From NCBI RefSeq assembly GCF_049647105.1, contig NZ_JBARWZ010000261.1:1-64000 (forward strand): a DNA stretch of 64,000 nucleotides, written 5' to 3'. Source of the stretch: Actinophytocola sp049647105. GTDB taxonomy: Bacteria > Actinomycetota > Actinomycetes > Mycobacteriales > Pseudonocardiaceae. Under the pieces are notes generated by a model. That model made no database searches. It worked only from the letters and a program-made list of their open reading frames with translations, and was not told where the DNA came from. Each line of letters starts with the position of its first letter. Positions within the stretch are counted from its first letter, which is position 1. The position numbers and the translations under genes were made by a program. Below are positions 51,325-59,893 of this stretch, one piece after another.

Positions 51325-53208
51325 ATGGACATGGAGACGACAGCGTGGATGTCGCTGTACAACACGATGAACGCGACGGACGACCGTCGTCCGTTCTCGG
51401 TGGCGACGCTGCGCCGGATCGGCCGGTTCGCCCGGCCACACCGCCGGTTGCTGTCGTGGTTCCTGCTTCTCAGCGTCGTGACAGCGGTGCTTGCGGTGGC
51501 GACCCCGGTGCTCGCCGGATGGGTGGTCGACGCGATCGTCGCCCGATCCTCGCTGCGGTTCGTCGTGATCCTGGCGGTGCTGATCGCGGTGATCGCCGTC
51601 GCGGAGGCGGTGCTGGGGCTGGTCTCCCGGTGGCAGTCCGCGCGGATCGGTGAGGGGCTGATCCTCGACCTGCGCACGGCCGTGTTCGACCACGTGCAGC
51701 GGATGCCGGTCGCGTTCTTCATGCGCACCCGCACGGGTGCGCTGGTGTCGCGACTGAACAACGACGTGATCAGTGCGCAGAACGCGTTCAGCAACACGCT
51801 TTCCGGGGTGTTGTCGAACGTGGTGATGCTGGCGCTGACGCTTGCGGTGATGATCGGGGTGTCGTGGCAGATCACGCTCATGGCGCTCGTGCTGTTACCC
51901 GTGTTCGTGGTGCCCGCGCGGCGGATGGGGGCGCGGCTCGCCCGGCTGGAACGGGAGGCCGCCAACCACAACTCGGTGATGAGCACGCAGATGACCGAGC
52001 GGTTCTCCGCGCCGGGCGCGACGCTGGTGAAGCTGTTCGGACGGCCAGAGGACGAGTCGGCGGAGTTCGCCGAGCGGGTGCGCCGGGTGCGCGACATCGG
52101 AGTGCGGACGGCGATGGTGCAGACGGTGTTCGTGACCGCGCTGACGCTCTCCTCGGCACTCGCGCTGGCGCTCGTGTACGGGGTGGGCGGGGCGTACGCG
52201 TTCGCCGGGACGCTCGAGCCGGGTGCGGTCGTGTCGCTGGCGTTCCTGCTGACCAGGTTGTACGCGCCGCTGACCTCGCTCGCGAGCGCGCGGGTCGAGG
52301 TGATGAGCGCGCTGGTGTCGTTCGAGCGGGTGTTCGAGGTACTGGACCTCAAGCCGCTGATCGACGAGAAGCCGGACGCGGTGACCGTGCCGCCGGGGCC
52401 GGTGTCGGTGGAGTTCGACAAGGTCTCGTTCGCGTACCCGTCGGCGTCCTCGGTGTCGCTGGCGTCGCTGGAGGAGGTCGCGAAGCTCGACACGCGTGGC
52501 GGGGTCGAGGTGCTGCACGACGTGTCGTTCCGGGCCGAACCGGGGCAGTTGGTGGCGCTGGTGGGGTCGTCGGGTGCGGGGAAGTCGACGATAGCGTCGC
52601 TGGTGCCCCGGCTCTACGACGTCGACTCCGGCGCCGTGCGACTGTCCGGTGTGGACGTCCGGGACCTGTCGTTCGCGGCGCTGCGCGAGTCGATGGGCAT
52701 GGTGACCCAGGACGGGCACCTGTTCCACGAGTCGGTGCGGTCGAACCTGTTGTTCGCGGCGCCGGGGGCTTCGGAGGCGGACCTGTGGGAGGTGCTGTCG
52801 CGGGCTCGGCTCGACGAGTTGGTGGCGTCACTGCCGGACGGGCTCGACACGATCGTGGGGGAGCGCGGGTACCGGCTCTCCGGCGGGGAGAGGCAGCGGC
52901 TGACGATCGCCCGGCTGCTGCTGGCCCGGCCACGGCTCGTGATTCTCGACGAGGCCACGGCTCATCTGGACTCCACGTCGGAGGCGGCCGTTCAGGAGGC
53001 ACTGGCGGAGGCGTTGTCCGGGCGGACGGCACTGGTCATCGCGCATCGGTTGTCCACCGTGCGGGCCGCCGACCTCATCCTGGTGGTCGAGGGTGGGCGC
53101 GTGGTGGAGCGGGGGAACCACGAGTCGTTGATGGGTGCGTCCGGGCGGTACGAGGAGCTGTACCGGACGCAGTTCGCCGCCGCGGTGGCGCCGGTCACGC
53201 CCGGTTGA
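51325..53208 (+). CDS. ABC exporter, fused membrane and ATPase domains
   Basis: 627 residues. Six-helix membrane domain (about 35-330) followed by the ATPase: GSSGAGKST (Walker A), LSGGERQRLT (signature), LVILDEATAHLDS (Walker B), and the switch His in IAHRLSTV. Type-IV exporter half-transporter, expected to work as a homodimer. Substrate unknown. GAGG lies eight bases before the ATG. Its end overlaps the convergent DUF6232 gene by 14 bases. Confidence 0.92.
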   Translation: MDMETTAWMSLYNTMNATDDRRPFSVATLRRIGRFARPHRRLLSWFLLLSVVTAVLAVATPVLAGWVVDAIVARSSLRFVVILAVLIAVIAVAEAVLGLVSRWQSARIGEGLILDLRTAVFDHVQRMPVAFFMRTRTGALVSRLNNDVISAQNAFSNTLSGVLSNVVMLALTLAVMIGVSWQITLMALVLLPVFVVPARRMGARLARLEREAANHNSVMSTQMTERFSAPGATLVKLFGRPEDESAEFAERVRRVRDIGVRTAMVQTVFVTALTLSSALALALVYGVGGAYAFAGTLEPGAVVSLAFLLTRLYAPLTSLASARVEVMSALVSFERVFEVLDLKPLIDEKPDAVTVPPGPVSVEFDKVSFAYPSASSVSLASLEEVAKLDTRGGVEVLHDVSFRAEPGQLVALVGSSGAGKSTIASLVPRLYDVDSGAVRLSGVDVRDLSFAALRESMGMVTQDGHLFHESVRSNLLFAAPGASEADLWEVLSRARLDELVASLPDGLDTIVGERGYRLSGGERQRLTIARLLLARPRLVILDEATAHLDSTSEAAVQEALAEALSGRTALVIAHRLSTVRAADLILVVEGGRVVERGNHESLMGASGRYEELYRTQFAAAVAPVTPG

Positions 53209-53650
53209 TGCGGTTCGGCGGGTCGTCGTGGCGCGGCCCGTTCGTGGTGCGGCGGGTGATCGCGTCCACCACCCGGAACGCGATGGCGGCCACCGCGTGC
53301 GGGTCGTCGCTGTTCAGGACGCGGTGGGCGCCGGTCGCGGTCTCGATGACGAGTTCGTACCGCGTCTGCTTCATGGACCTGACCAGCCGGATGGTCCTGG
53401 CCGTGAACCACGTCAGCGCGGCGCTGGTCACCAGCGCGGAGACGAACTCCGGCGACACGGCCGACACGGCGGCCGCCGGGATCAGCCCCAGCACGACGGT
53501 GATCGCGTAGCGCCGCACGACCGCCAGCCGGTCCGGCGCGACTTCGGTCGTCGTCGCGCGCGTGATGGTGCGCAGCGGAAACCCGAGGGGACCCACCCGG
53601 AGAACGCCCCCACTGATTCGGACATCGATGTGCTCACGCGTACCGGACAT
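53195..53650 (-). CDS. DUF6232 membrane protein without signalling motif
   Basis: 151 residues from ATG 53650 (GAGGGAG upstream). IDVRISGGVLRVGPLGFPLRTITR, two hydrophobic segments and RYELVIETATGAHRVLNS match the DUF6232 family. It is a paralog of the protein at 54386-54883 but ends with a polar tail (TRRTTNGPRHDDPP) and lacks the C-terminal VSGS-motif. It lies at the end of the TIR locus; 118 bases separate it from the TIR gene. Confidence 0.75.
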   Translation of the reverse strand: MSGTREHIDVRISGGVLRVGPLGFPLRTITRATTTEVAPDRLAVVRRYAITVVLGLIPAAAVSAVSPEFVSALVTSAALTWFTARTIRLVRSMKQTRYELVIETATGAHRVLNSDDPHAVAAIAFRVVDAITRRTTNGPRHDDPPNRINRA

Positions 53651-53768
53651 GGTGACTCCCTCTTCATGTCCTCGTACGCGGAGGCTAACCCCGGGTGCCG
53701 CGACAGCGCGGCACCCGGCACGTTTTGTCACAGAAGTGACCTGTTGTCTCCTGAGCCGTAGCCCCAGG

Positions 53769-54389
53769 TCAGCGAGTGGCGCGGTACATGGCCGTGGCCA
53801 GCGGTGGCAGCGTCTTAAGGAGGCGGTCCACCACGCGCCGCAGGTCCGGCGCCGTGTAGTCGCGTGGCAGGTGCGGGCCTTGGATGTACGCGAGCGCCCG
53901 GACCTCCTCGGGCAGGTCGGCCGGGGACAGGTGAGGGCGGGCGCCGACAAGGATGGGCACCACGTGGACGCCGCCCGCCAGTGCCGTGGCGAGCTCGCGG
54001 CGGACCCAGTCGGAAGGGCTGTGCAACAGGCGCAGGCCGGTGCCGTCGTCCCACCGCTCGCCGATGATCGACACCATCACCGCGCACCGGGCCGCGCGAT
54101 CGGCGAGCTCGCTGGGGAACGCGACGCCCAGCGGCATGTGGACGTCGCGGAACACCGCGCCACGGCCGAGGCGGTGGTTGAGCTCCGCCTCGACGTCGGC
54201 CGCGGGCTTCTCGTCCGCGCTCCGGTAGTTGACGAAGACCAGCGGCTCGGGCCACACCACGTTCGATCCCGGCGGGACGGTCGTGTGCTGGGCCGGTTCC
54301 GGCGAGGCCTGGGCGTTGTTCATCTTGCCGACGTTGTGCGATCCGGACACATTGTAGATCTCGCCGCCGAACTGGAAGTTCTGGCTCAC
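53769..54389 (-). CDS. TIR-domain protein with N-terminal amyloid-like motif
   Basis: 206 residues. Residues 8-22, GGEIYNVSGSHNVGK, are followed by a short linker and a TIR domain: PLVFVNYRSADEK (box 1), GRGAVFRDVHMPLG, CAVMVSIIGERWDD, HSPSDWVRRELATAL with the catalytic-position Glu, VVPILVG. TIR effectors of bacteria usually cleave NAD+. The N-terminal motif matches the last residues of the upstream membrane protein. It overlaps that gene (ATGA), so the two are coupled. An amyloid-templated activation is inferred. Confidence 0.82.
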   Translation of the reverse strand: MSQNFQFGGEIYNVSGSHNVGKMNNAQASPEPAQHTTVPPGSNVVWPEPLVFVNYRSADEKPAADVEAELNHRLGRGAVFRDVHMPLGVAFPSELADRAARCAVMVSIIGERWDDGTGLRLLHSPSDWVRRELATALAGGVHVVPILVGARPHLSPADLPEEVRALAYIQGPHLPRDYTAPDLRRVVDRLLKTLPPLATAMYRATR

Positions 54390-54442
54390 TTGTAGGCCTT
54401 GCCGACGTTGTTCGATCCGGACACGTGGAACATCTCGCCGCC
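54324..54442. repeat. Direct repeat encoding the shared motif
   Basis: Copies at 54324-54368 (5' end of the TIR gene) and 54398-54442 (3' end of the DUF6232 gene) match at about 40 of 45 bases. Each encodes the GGE-VSGS-NVGK motif, so the motif was probably duplicated locally or held by selection. Confidence 0.75.
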
Positions 54443-54883
54443 GTTTTGGACGATATTGACCTGCTGCTGGAATTCCGCGTGCGGATTGTTGATCGCGTCC
54501 GTGATCCGGAAGGACAGGTCGGTCACGACCTGGCCATCAGCGCTGACGAGCCCTCGGTTCGAACCGGCCGCCGTCTCGATGACGAGTTCGTACAGGGTGA
54601 GGTTCAGGAACTCGATCAGCTTCACCAACCTGTAGACGCGCCAGGCAACTACGCCGACGAACACGATTGCCGACAAGCCTCCCGGCGTCGCCGTCGCCAC
54701 GATGCTGGCCGCGAACAGCCACGCCAACGTCGAGATGACGAACCTCCGGATGGCCACCGGGCGGTTCGGTTCCCATTTGAGGGTATTGGTGCGCGTGATG
54801 TTGGGCAGTGGGTAGGCCTCGCTGCCGAACCACAGAATTCGCTTGCTGACCCGAACGTCGATGACGTCGTGCTTCACGGACAT
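54386..54883 (-). CDS. DUF6232 membrane protein with C-terminal amyloid-like motif
   Basis: 165 residues from ATG 54883 (GGAG ten bases upstream). The IDVRVSKRILWFGSEAYPLPNITR start, two membrane helices (about 48-88) and LYELVIETAAGSNRGLVS are DUF6232 features. After a hinge (PHAEFQQQVNIVQN) the protein ends GGEMFHVSGSNNVGKAYK, almost the same as the TIR N-terminus. It would be a membrane sensor that nucleates the TIR effector. A divergent GNAT gene starts 142 bases upstream. Confidence 0.78.
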   Translation of the reverse strand: MSVKHDVIDVRVSKRILWFGSEAYPLPNITRTNTLKWEPNRPVAIRRFVISTLAWLFAASIVATATPGGLSAIVFVGVVAWRVYRLVKLIEFLNLTLYELVIETAAGSNRGLVSADGQVVTDLSFRITDAINNPHAEFQQQVNIVQNGGEMFHVSGSNNVGKAYK

Positions 54884-55025
54884 GCTGGATTGTCTCCATT
54901 CCTCGTGAGTGCCGCGGAGGGTAGCCCACCTGTCCGTGAAATTCCGACGCGCGCACGTCCGTGGAAATCTTTTGTCACACAATTGACCAGTTTTCCGGCG
55001 AGATGATGATCGTTACTCTGGGGAA

Positions 55026-55772
55026 GTGCTGGACGATCTGATGCGTGCCGGGTGGCCCGCTCTCGACGAGGTCGACGTCGACGGGTGGGTGGCCCGGTTC
55101 TCCGGTGGCGTGACCCAGCGGGCCAACTCGGTGATCCCGCGCCGGGCGCCCGCCGATCTCGAGGCAGCGCTGCGTCGTGTCGAGCGGCTCTACGCCGCGC
55201 GCGGGTTGCCCGTCGTGTTCCAGCTCGGGCCCTCCGCCCAGCCGGACGGGCTCGACGGGGTGCTCGCCGACCGCGGGTACGAGTTCGGGTCACCCACCGC
55301 GATCCTGACGGCGAACGTCGGTGAGATGCCGCCCGCCGACGTTGAGATGGCCGAGCTGCCCTCGGACGAGTGGCTGGACCTGTGGTGGCAGGTGGACGGT
55401 CGCGGCGACCAGTCCGCTCTGGACATCGCCGCGAAGATTCTGTGTGGTGGGCCCGCCCTGTACGCGACCGTTCTGGACGCCGACGGGGTGGCCGCTGTCG
55501 GGCGGTTGGCCCTGGTCGGTGAGTGGGGTGGCGTGTACTGCATGGCCGTTCGCCCCGACGCCCGCCGCCGGGGGCATGGGGCGGCCGTGCTCTCCGGGCT
55601 GCTGCGTGCCGGGCGGGCGCGTGGGGTCACGCGGGCCTGGCTGCACGTGCGCGCGGAGAACACGGCCGCGTCCTCGCTCTACCGGAAGGCCGGGTTCACC
55701 GAGACCTCCCGGTACCACTACCGCTCATACCGTGGACAGGAACCGGTCCAGCACGTTCACCCCGAACCGTAA
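55026..55772 (+). CDS. GNAT-family acetyltransferase
   Basis: 248 residues with a second-half GNAT core (GVYCMAVRPDARRRGHGAAVLSGLL, acetyl-CoA loop RRRGHG; WLHVRAENTAASSLYRKAGF). The first half is a degenerate GNAT-like domain. Substrate unknown. Its end overlaps the convergent M20 gene by 48 bases. Confidence 0.87.
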   Translation: MLDDLMRAGWPALDEVDVDGWVARFSGGVTQRANSVIPRRAPADLEAALRRVERLYAARGLPVVFQLGPSAQPDGLDGVLADRGYEFGSPTAILTANVGEMPPADVEMAELPSDEWLDLWWQVDGRGDQSALDIAAKILCGGPALYATVLDADGVAAVGRLALVGEWGGVYCMAVRPDARRRGHGAAVLSGLLRAGRARGVTRAWLHVRAENTAASSLYRKAGFTETSRYHYRSYRGQEPVQHVHPEP

Positions 55773-57035
55773 GCCCTCCACCGGCACCCGCTCGTCCACG
55801 CCGTGGGCCATCAGCTTGTGGTCGTGGCCCTCCGGGATGAACAGCGGCGCGAACCCGAAGCAGTCGATGCCGAGGCTGGCGAACGCCTTCGCGTCGGTGC
55901 CGCCGCCCATGCAGAACGGGACCACCACACCGTCGGAGTCGAACGCGCGCAGGGCGTCGGCCATCGCGTCGAACCACGGGGTGTCGATCGGAGCCTGGAC
56001 ACCGTGCTGGCGCTGGACGAACTCGCGCTGGATGCCCGGCCCGATGATCCGGTCGAGCTCCGCCAGCAGGTGGTCCTCGGTGCCCGGCAGGACACGCGTG
56101 TCCACCAGCGCCGACGCGACGCCCGGGATGACGTTCACCTTGTATCCCGCAGACAGCACCGTCGGGGTGGTGCTGTTGCGCACGGTGTTCTCGATGACCT
56201 TCGCGGCAGGCCCGAGCCTGCGGAGCGTCTCGTCCATGTCGTCCCAGTCGACCTCGATGCCCAGCGCGGGCGACGCCCGCTCGAGGAACGCCCGCACCGC
56301 GGGGGTCAGGTGTGTCGGCCACCGGTGGGCGGCCAGCCGCGACAGCGCGTGGACCATGGCGATCACCGCGTTGTCGTCGTTGCGGCGCGAACCGTGGCCT
56401 GCCCGGCCGGTCGCGGTCAGCCGCATGTGGGCCGTGCCGCGCTCGGCGGTCGCCACCGGGTACAGGCGGACCTCCCTGCCGTCGGCGTGGGTGGCCCGGA
56501 CCGTGTAGCCGCCGGACTCGCCGATGGCCGCCGCGCACCCCTCGAACAGGTCGCGGTGCTTCTCGACGAGCCAGTGCGCGCCCCACTCGCCGGTGTCCTC
56601 CTCGTCGGCCACGAACGCAAGCACGATGTCGCGCCGCGGCCGGATGCCCGCCGCCGACCACCGGGAGAGCACTGTGAGCAGCGCCGCACACATGTCCTTC
56701 ATGTCGACCGCGCCCCGGCCCCACACGAACCCGTCGCGGATCTCGCCAGCGAACGGGGGCACGGACCACTCGGAGGCGTCCGCGGGCACCACGTCCAGGT
56801 GCGCGTGGACCAGCAGCGGCGCCAGCGCCGGGTCGGTGCCGGGGACCCGGACCACGACGTTCGTGCGTGTCGGGTCCCGCTCCAGGAGCGTGGGGGTGAG
56901 GCCGACGTCGGTCAGGCGCTCTGCCACGAACTCGGCGATCGCGCGCTCACCGAGCAGCGACTTGCCCCCGCCGAGGTTCGTGGTGTCGAACCTGATCAAC
57001 TCCGCGCACAGCTCCTCGACCGCTTCCTCACCCAT
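55725..57035 (-). CDS. M20-family metallopeptidase, second copy
   Basis: 436 residues from ATG 57035 (GGAGGG upstream). VHAHLDVVPAD, WGRGAVDMKDM, FVADEEDTGEWG and ATGRAGHGSRRNDDNAV carry the di-zinc ligands, catalytic Glu and lid. It is clearly paralogous with the peptidase at 37654. Its start overlaps the stop of the M55 peptidase gene by eight bases, so the two act in one operon, next to a peptide importer. Confidence 0.9.
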   Translation of the reverse strand: MGEEAVEELCAELIRFDTTNLGGGKSLLGERAIAEFVAERLTDVGLTPTLLERDPTRTNVVVRVPGTDPALAPLLVHAHLDVVPADASEWSVPPFAGEIRDGFVWGRGAVDMKDMCAALLTVLSRWSAAGIRPRRDIVLAFVADEEDTGEWGAHWLVEKHRDLFEGCAAAIGESGGYTVRATHADGREVRLYPVATAERGTAHMRLTATGRAGHGSRRNDDNAVIAMVHALSRLAAHRWPTHLTPAVRAFLERASPALGIEVDWDDMDETLRRLGPAAKVIENTVRNSTTPTVLSAGYKVNVIPGVASALVDTRVLPGTEDHLLAELDRIIGPGIQREFVQRQHGVQAPIDTPWFDAMADALRAFDSDGVVVPFCMGGGTDAKAFASLGIDCFGFAPLFIPEGHDHKLMAHGVDERVPVEGLRFGVNVLDRFLSTV

Positions 57036-57855
57036 AGCTTCCCTCCACGGCACCGCTGGCGATCGCGGTGACGATTTTGAACGCCTTCATCGCATCGGTC
57101 ATCGAGGCGGCGTCGAACCCGACGCGCCGCACGTCGAGCTGCTCCACCGTCGGGATCACGGCGGTGGCCGCGGCCAGGTGAGCGGCGTCGAACTCGACCT
57201 CGATACGGTGCCCGTTGATCGATCCGTCGAAACGTCCAGCCAGGGCCATGGCGGCCCTGGACTCCTCCTCGATCGCGGCCGCGGTCACCGTGGGTGGCGT
57301 GCAGATCGCCGCGTACCGGCTCACGCACTCCTTCACCGCGACCGTGCGCGCGTCCGGCACGTAGTCGTTCGCGTCCTCACAGGTCAGGTTATCCCCGGTG
57401 ACCAGGAGCACCGGCACGCCGTGCTCGGCAGCGAGTGCCGAGTTGAGCCTGCCCTCGCTCGCGTGGACCCCGTCGAGCCACACGCCGGTGATCTGGTTGG
57501 GGAGGTAGGTGTGAGACAGCACGCCCTCCACACCGGCGCCGGTGTGGTATCCGAGGAACACCACGCCGTCCACGCCCGTGTCGATGCCCTGCATCATCGA
57601 CAGCGGTTTGTGTTTGCCGGTGAGCATCCTCGCCCGTGTGTCGAGGTCCTCCAGCAGCACGTTGCGCTGGCTGGAATGCGCCTCGTTGACCAGGACATCC
57701 GTGGCGCCACCCGCGTACAATCCGGCAATACAGGCATTTACGTCACTGGTGAACATCGGCCGGAAACGTTGCCACTGTTCCGACCCGACCTGCACATCCG
57801 CCGTCCATGTGACGCCGCTGGCGCCTTCCATGTCGGCTGAAATCATGATCCGCAC
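57028..57855 (-). CDS. M55-family D-aminopeptidase (DppA-like)
   Basis: About 275 residues from GTG 57855 (or ATG 57846). MISADMEGASGV at the start binds zinc, with NEAHSSQRNVL, VFLGYHTGAGVEGVLSHTY, GVWLDGVHASEGRLNSALA and LVTGDNLTCEDA following, as in the decameric DppA family. These enzymes release D-amino acids from D-peptides of peptidoglycan. Next to an M20 peptidase and divergent from a dipeptide-type transporter, a cell-wall peptide salvage role is inferred. Confidence 0.87.
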   Translation of the reverse strand: MRIMISADMEGASGVTWTADVQVGSEQWQRFRPMFTSDVNACIAGLYAGGATDVLVNEAHSSQRNVLLEDLDTRARMLTGKHKPLSMMQGIDTGVDGVVFLGYHTGAGVEGVLSHTYLPNQITGVWLDGVHASEGRLNSALAAEHGVPVLLVTGDNLTCEDANDYVPDARTVAVKECVSRYAAICTPPTVTAAAIEEESRAAMALAGRFDGSINGHRIEVEFDAAHLAAATAVIPTVEQLDVRRVGFDAASMTDAMKAFKIVTAIASGAVEGSYG

Positions 57856-57922
57856 AACCGACACGTTACGTCTTGGCACCCGTTGCTGACACAGATTGAC
57901 TTCAAGCCCCCATAGGTGGTTA

Positions 57923-57945
57923 CTTCCTCTCAACTTATGAGGAAG
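57923..57945 (+). promoter_or_regulatory. Hairpin covering the ribosome site of the binding-protein gene
   Basis: CTTCCTC (57923-57929) and GAGGAAG (57939-57945) pair with a 9-base loop. The right arm is the Shine-Dalgarno sequence of the gene at 57957. The hairpin could limit translation. Confidence 0.4.
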
Positions 57946-57956
57946 AGGTGATCATC

Positions 57957-59843
57957 GTGAGATCGAGGCTACTGGCGCTCGGTGTCACCCTAGCGGCGTC
58001 TGCCCTGGTCACGGTGCCGTTCGCGGCGCCGGTCGGTGCGACTCCGGCCAGTGCGCGAGCAGCCGAGGCGGCGAGCGGTCAGGACGGAAAGCTACTCCGG
58101 ATCGGGGTCAGCCGGGAGGTTGACACGCTCAACCCGTTCATGTCCATCACCCTGATGGGCACCAGCATCCTGCGGTACCAGTTCGAGTTCCTGACCACCT
58201 ACAGCCAGGGCTCGATGACACCCGAGGGCGCTCTCGCCGAGAAGTGGGAGACCTCGGAGGACAAGCTGACCTGGACCTATCACATCCGCAAGGACATGAA
58301 GTGGTCGGACGGTAAGCCGGTCACCGCGAAGGACGCGGCCTGGACGTTCCAGAAGATGCTGGACGACGAGGTTGCCAGGACCGCGAACGGCAGCTACGTC
58401 CAGCAGTGGGAGTCGGTCACGGCGACCGACGACTGGACGCTGAAGATCAAGACCAAGGTCCCGCAGGCGACGATGGACGCCCTCGACATCCCGATCGTGC
58501 CTGAGCACGTGTGGTCGAAGGTGTCCGACATCAGCGCCACGCCCGAGCTCCCGATGGTCGGCAACGGGCCGTACTACATCACGGAGTTCAAAGAAGCCCA
58601 GTTCACCAAGATGAAGGCCAACAAGAACTACTGGCGCGGGGCTCCCAAGGTCGACGAGATCCACTTCATCTACTACAGCAACTCCGACGCCGCGGTGTCC
58701 GCGCTGCAGAGCGGCGAGGTGGACCTGATCAACCCGCTCACGCCGACCCAGTTCGACGCGTTGCAGAGCGAGCCGGACATCGCGCTCAACAACGCGCAGA
58801 ACCGCCGGTTCAACGAGTTGCTGATCAACCCGGGCGCCGCCACCAGCGACGGCACCGCGATCGGCAACGGCAACCCCGCGCTGAAGGACGTCAAGTTGCG
58901 GCAGGCGATCGCCAGGGCGATCGACTCCAAGACGCTCGTGGAAAAGGTGTGGGGCGGCTACGCCACCGAGGCGGCGGGCTACATCCCGCCGATGTTCAAG
59001 GACTTCGCGTGGGAGCCGACCGGTGACCAGGTGCGGAAGTTCGACCTCGGCGCGGCGAGCAAGGCGCTCGACGACGCGGGTTACAAGAAGGGCTCCGACG
59101 GCATCCGGCTCGACAAGCAGGGCAAGCCGCTGGTTCTCCGGCTGCTCTCGCACGCCGAACGGGACGTCGACGAGAACGCGGGCCCGTTCATCAAGGGCTG
59201 GCTGAAGGAAATCGGCATCGAGGTCACCATCCAGCCGAAATCGGACAACCAGGTCAACGAGGAAACCACGCGCGGCGAGTACGACCTGGCGATCTCCGGG
59301 TGGAGCGCCAACCCCGACCCGGACTACGTGCTGTCGCTGCAGACGTGTGCCAGCCGGCCGAACGCCGACGGGACGGGTGCCACGCCGGACTCGTTCCTGT
59401 GCAACGAGGAATACGACGACCTGTACGCCAAGCAGCTGTCGGAGTTCGACCGGAACAAGCGGATCGACATCGTCAAGGAGATGCAGGCGCTGCTGTACGA
59501 CCAGGCGACGCTGGTGATCTTCGGCTACGACAACGCTCTCGAGGCTTTCCGGAAGGACAAGTTCGAGGGTTTCCCGCAGCAGCCGACCGGCAGCGGCGTG
59601 ATCATGTTCCAGCAGAGCTACTGGGGCCTCCTCGGCGCGACGCCGAAGGGCGAGGGTCCGGTGCCGGTGTACGACGGCAGCCAGGGCACCGCGTCCGGCG
59701 AGGACACCACGGATGCGGCGGGTGAGGACAGCAGTAACACGGGGCTGATCCTCGGCATCGTCGGCGGTGTGATCGTCGTGGTGCTCGTGGTCGGTCTGCT
59801 GGTCGCCCGCGGTCGCCGCAAGACCGCCGACGACCGCGAATAG
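57957..59843 (+). CDS. Dipeptide/oligopeptide-type ABC substrate-binding protein
   Basis: 628 residues from GTG 57957 (GAGGAAG eight to ten bases upstream; GTG 57948 also possible). A signal peptide (RSRLLALGVTLAASALVT ... ATPASARA) precedes the SBP_bac_5 fold: REVDTLNPFMS, TWTYHIRKDMKWSDGKPVTAKD, ADPDYVLS-type hinge region (NPDPDYVLSLQTC). Unusually it ends with a Ser/Gly/Asp linker and a membrane helix (GLILGIVGGVIVVVLVVGLLV) plus RGRRK, so it is anchored at the C-terminus rather than by a lipid. First gene of a four-gene importer operon. Confidence 0.92.
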   Translation: MRSRLLALGVTLAASALVTVPFAAPVGATPASARAAEAASGQDGKLLRIGVSREVDTLNPFMSITLMGTSILRYQFEFLTTYSQGSMTPEGALAEKWETSEDKLTWTYHIRKDMKWSDGKPVTAKDAAWTFQKMLDDEVARTANGSYVQQWESVTATDDWTLKIKTKVPQATMDALDIPIVPEHVWSKVSDISATPELPMVGNGPYYITEFKEAQFTKMKANKNYWRGAPKVDEIHFIYYSNSDAAVSALQSGEVDLINPLTPTQFDALQSEPDIALNNAQNRRFNELLINPGAATSDGTAIGNGNPALKDVKLRQAIARAIDSKTLVEKVWGGYATEAAGYIPPMFKDFAWEPTGDQVRKFDLGAASKALDDAGYKKGSDGIRLDKQGKPLVLRLLSHAERDVDENAGPFIKGWLKEIGIEVTIQPKSDNQVNEETTRGEYDLAISGWSANPDPDYVLSLQTCASRPNADGTGATPDSFLCNEEYDDLYAKQLSEFDRNKRIDIVKEMQALLYDQATLVIFGYDNALEAFRKDKFEGFPQQPTGSGVIMFQQSYWGLLGATPKGEGPVPVYDGSQGTASGEDTTDAAGEDSSNTGLILGIVGGVIVVVLVVGLLVARGRRKTADDRE

Positions 59844-59893
59844 TAGGTAGCTTCGGCGCGCAGCGTGCGAAGCGACAATTGTTAAGGACAACT

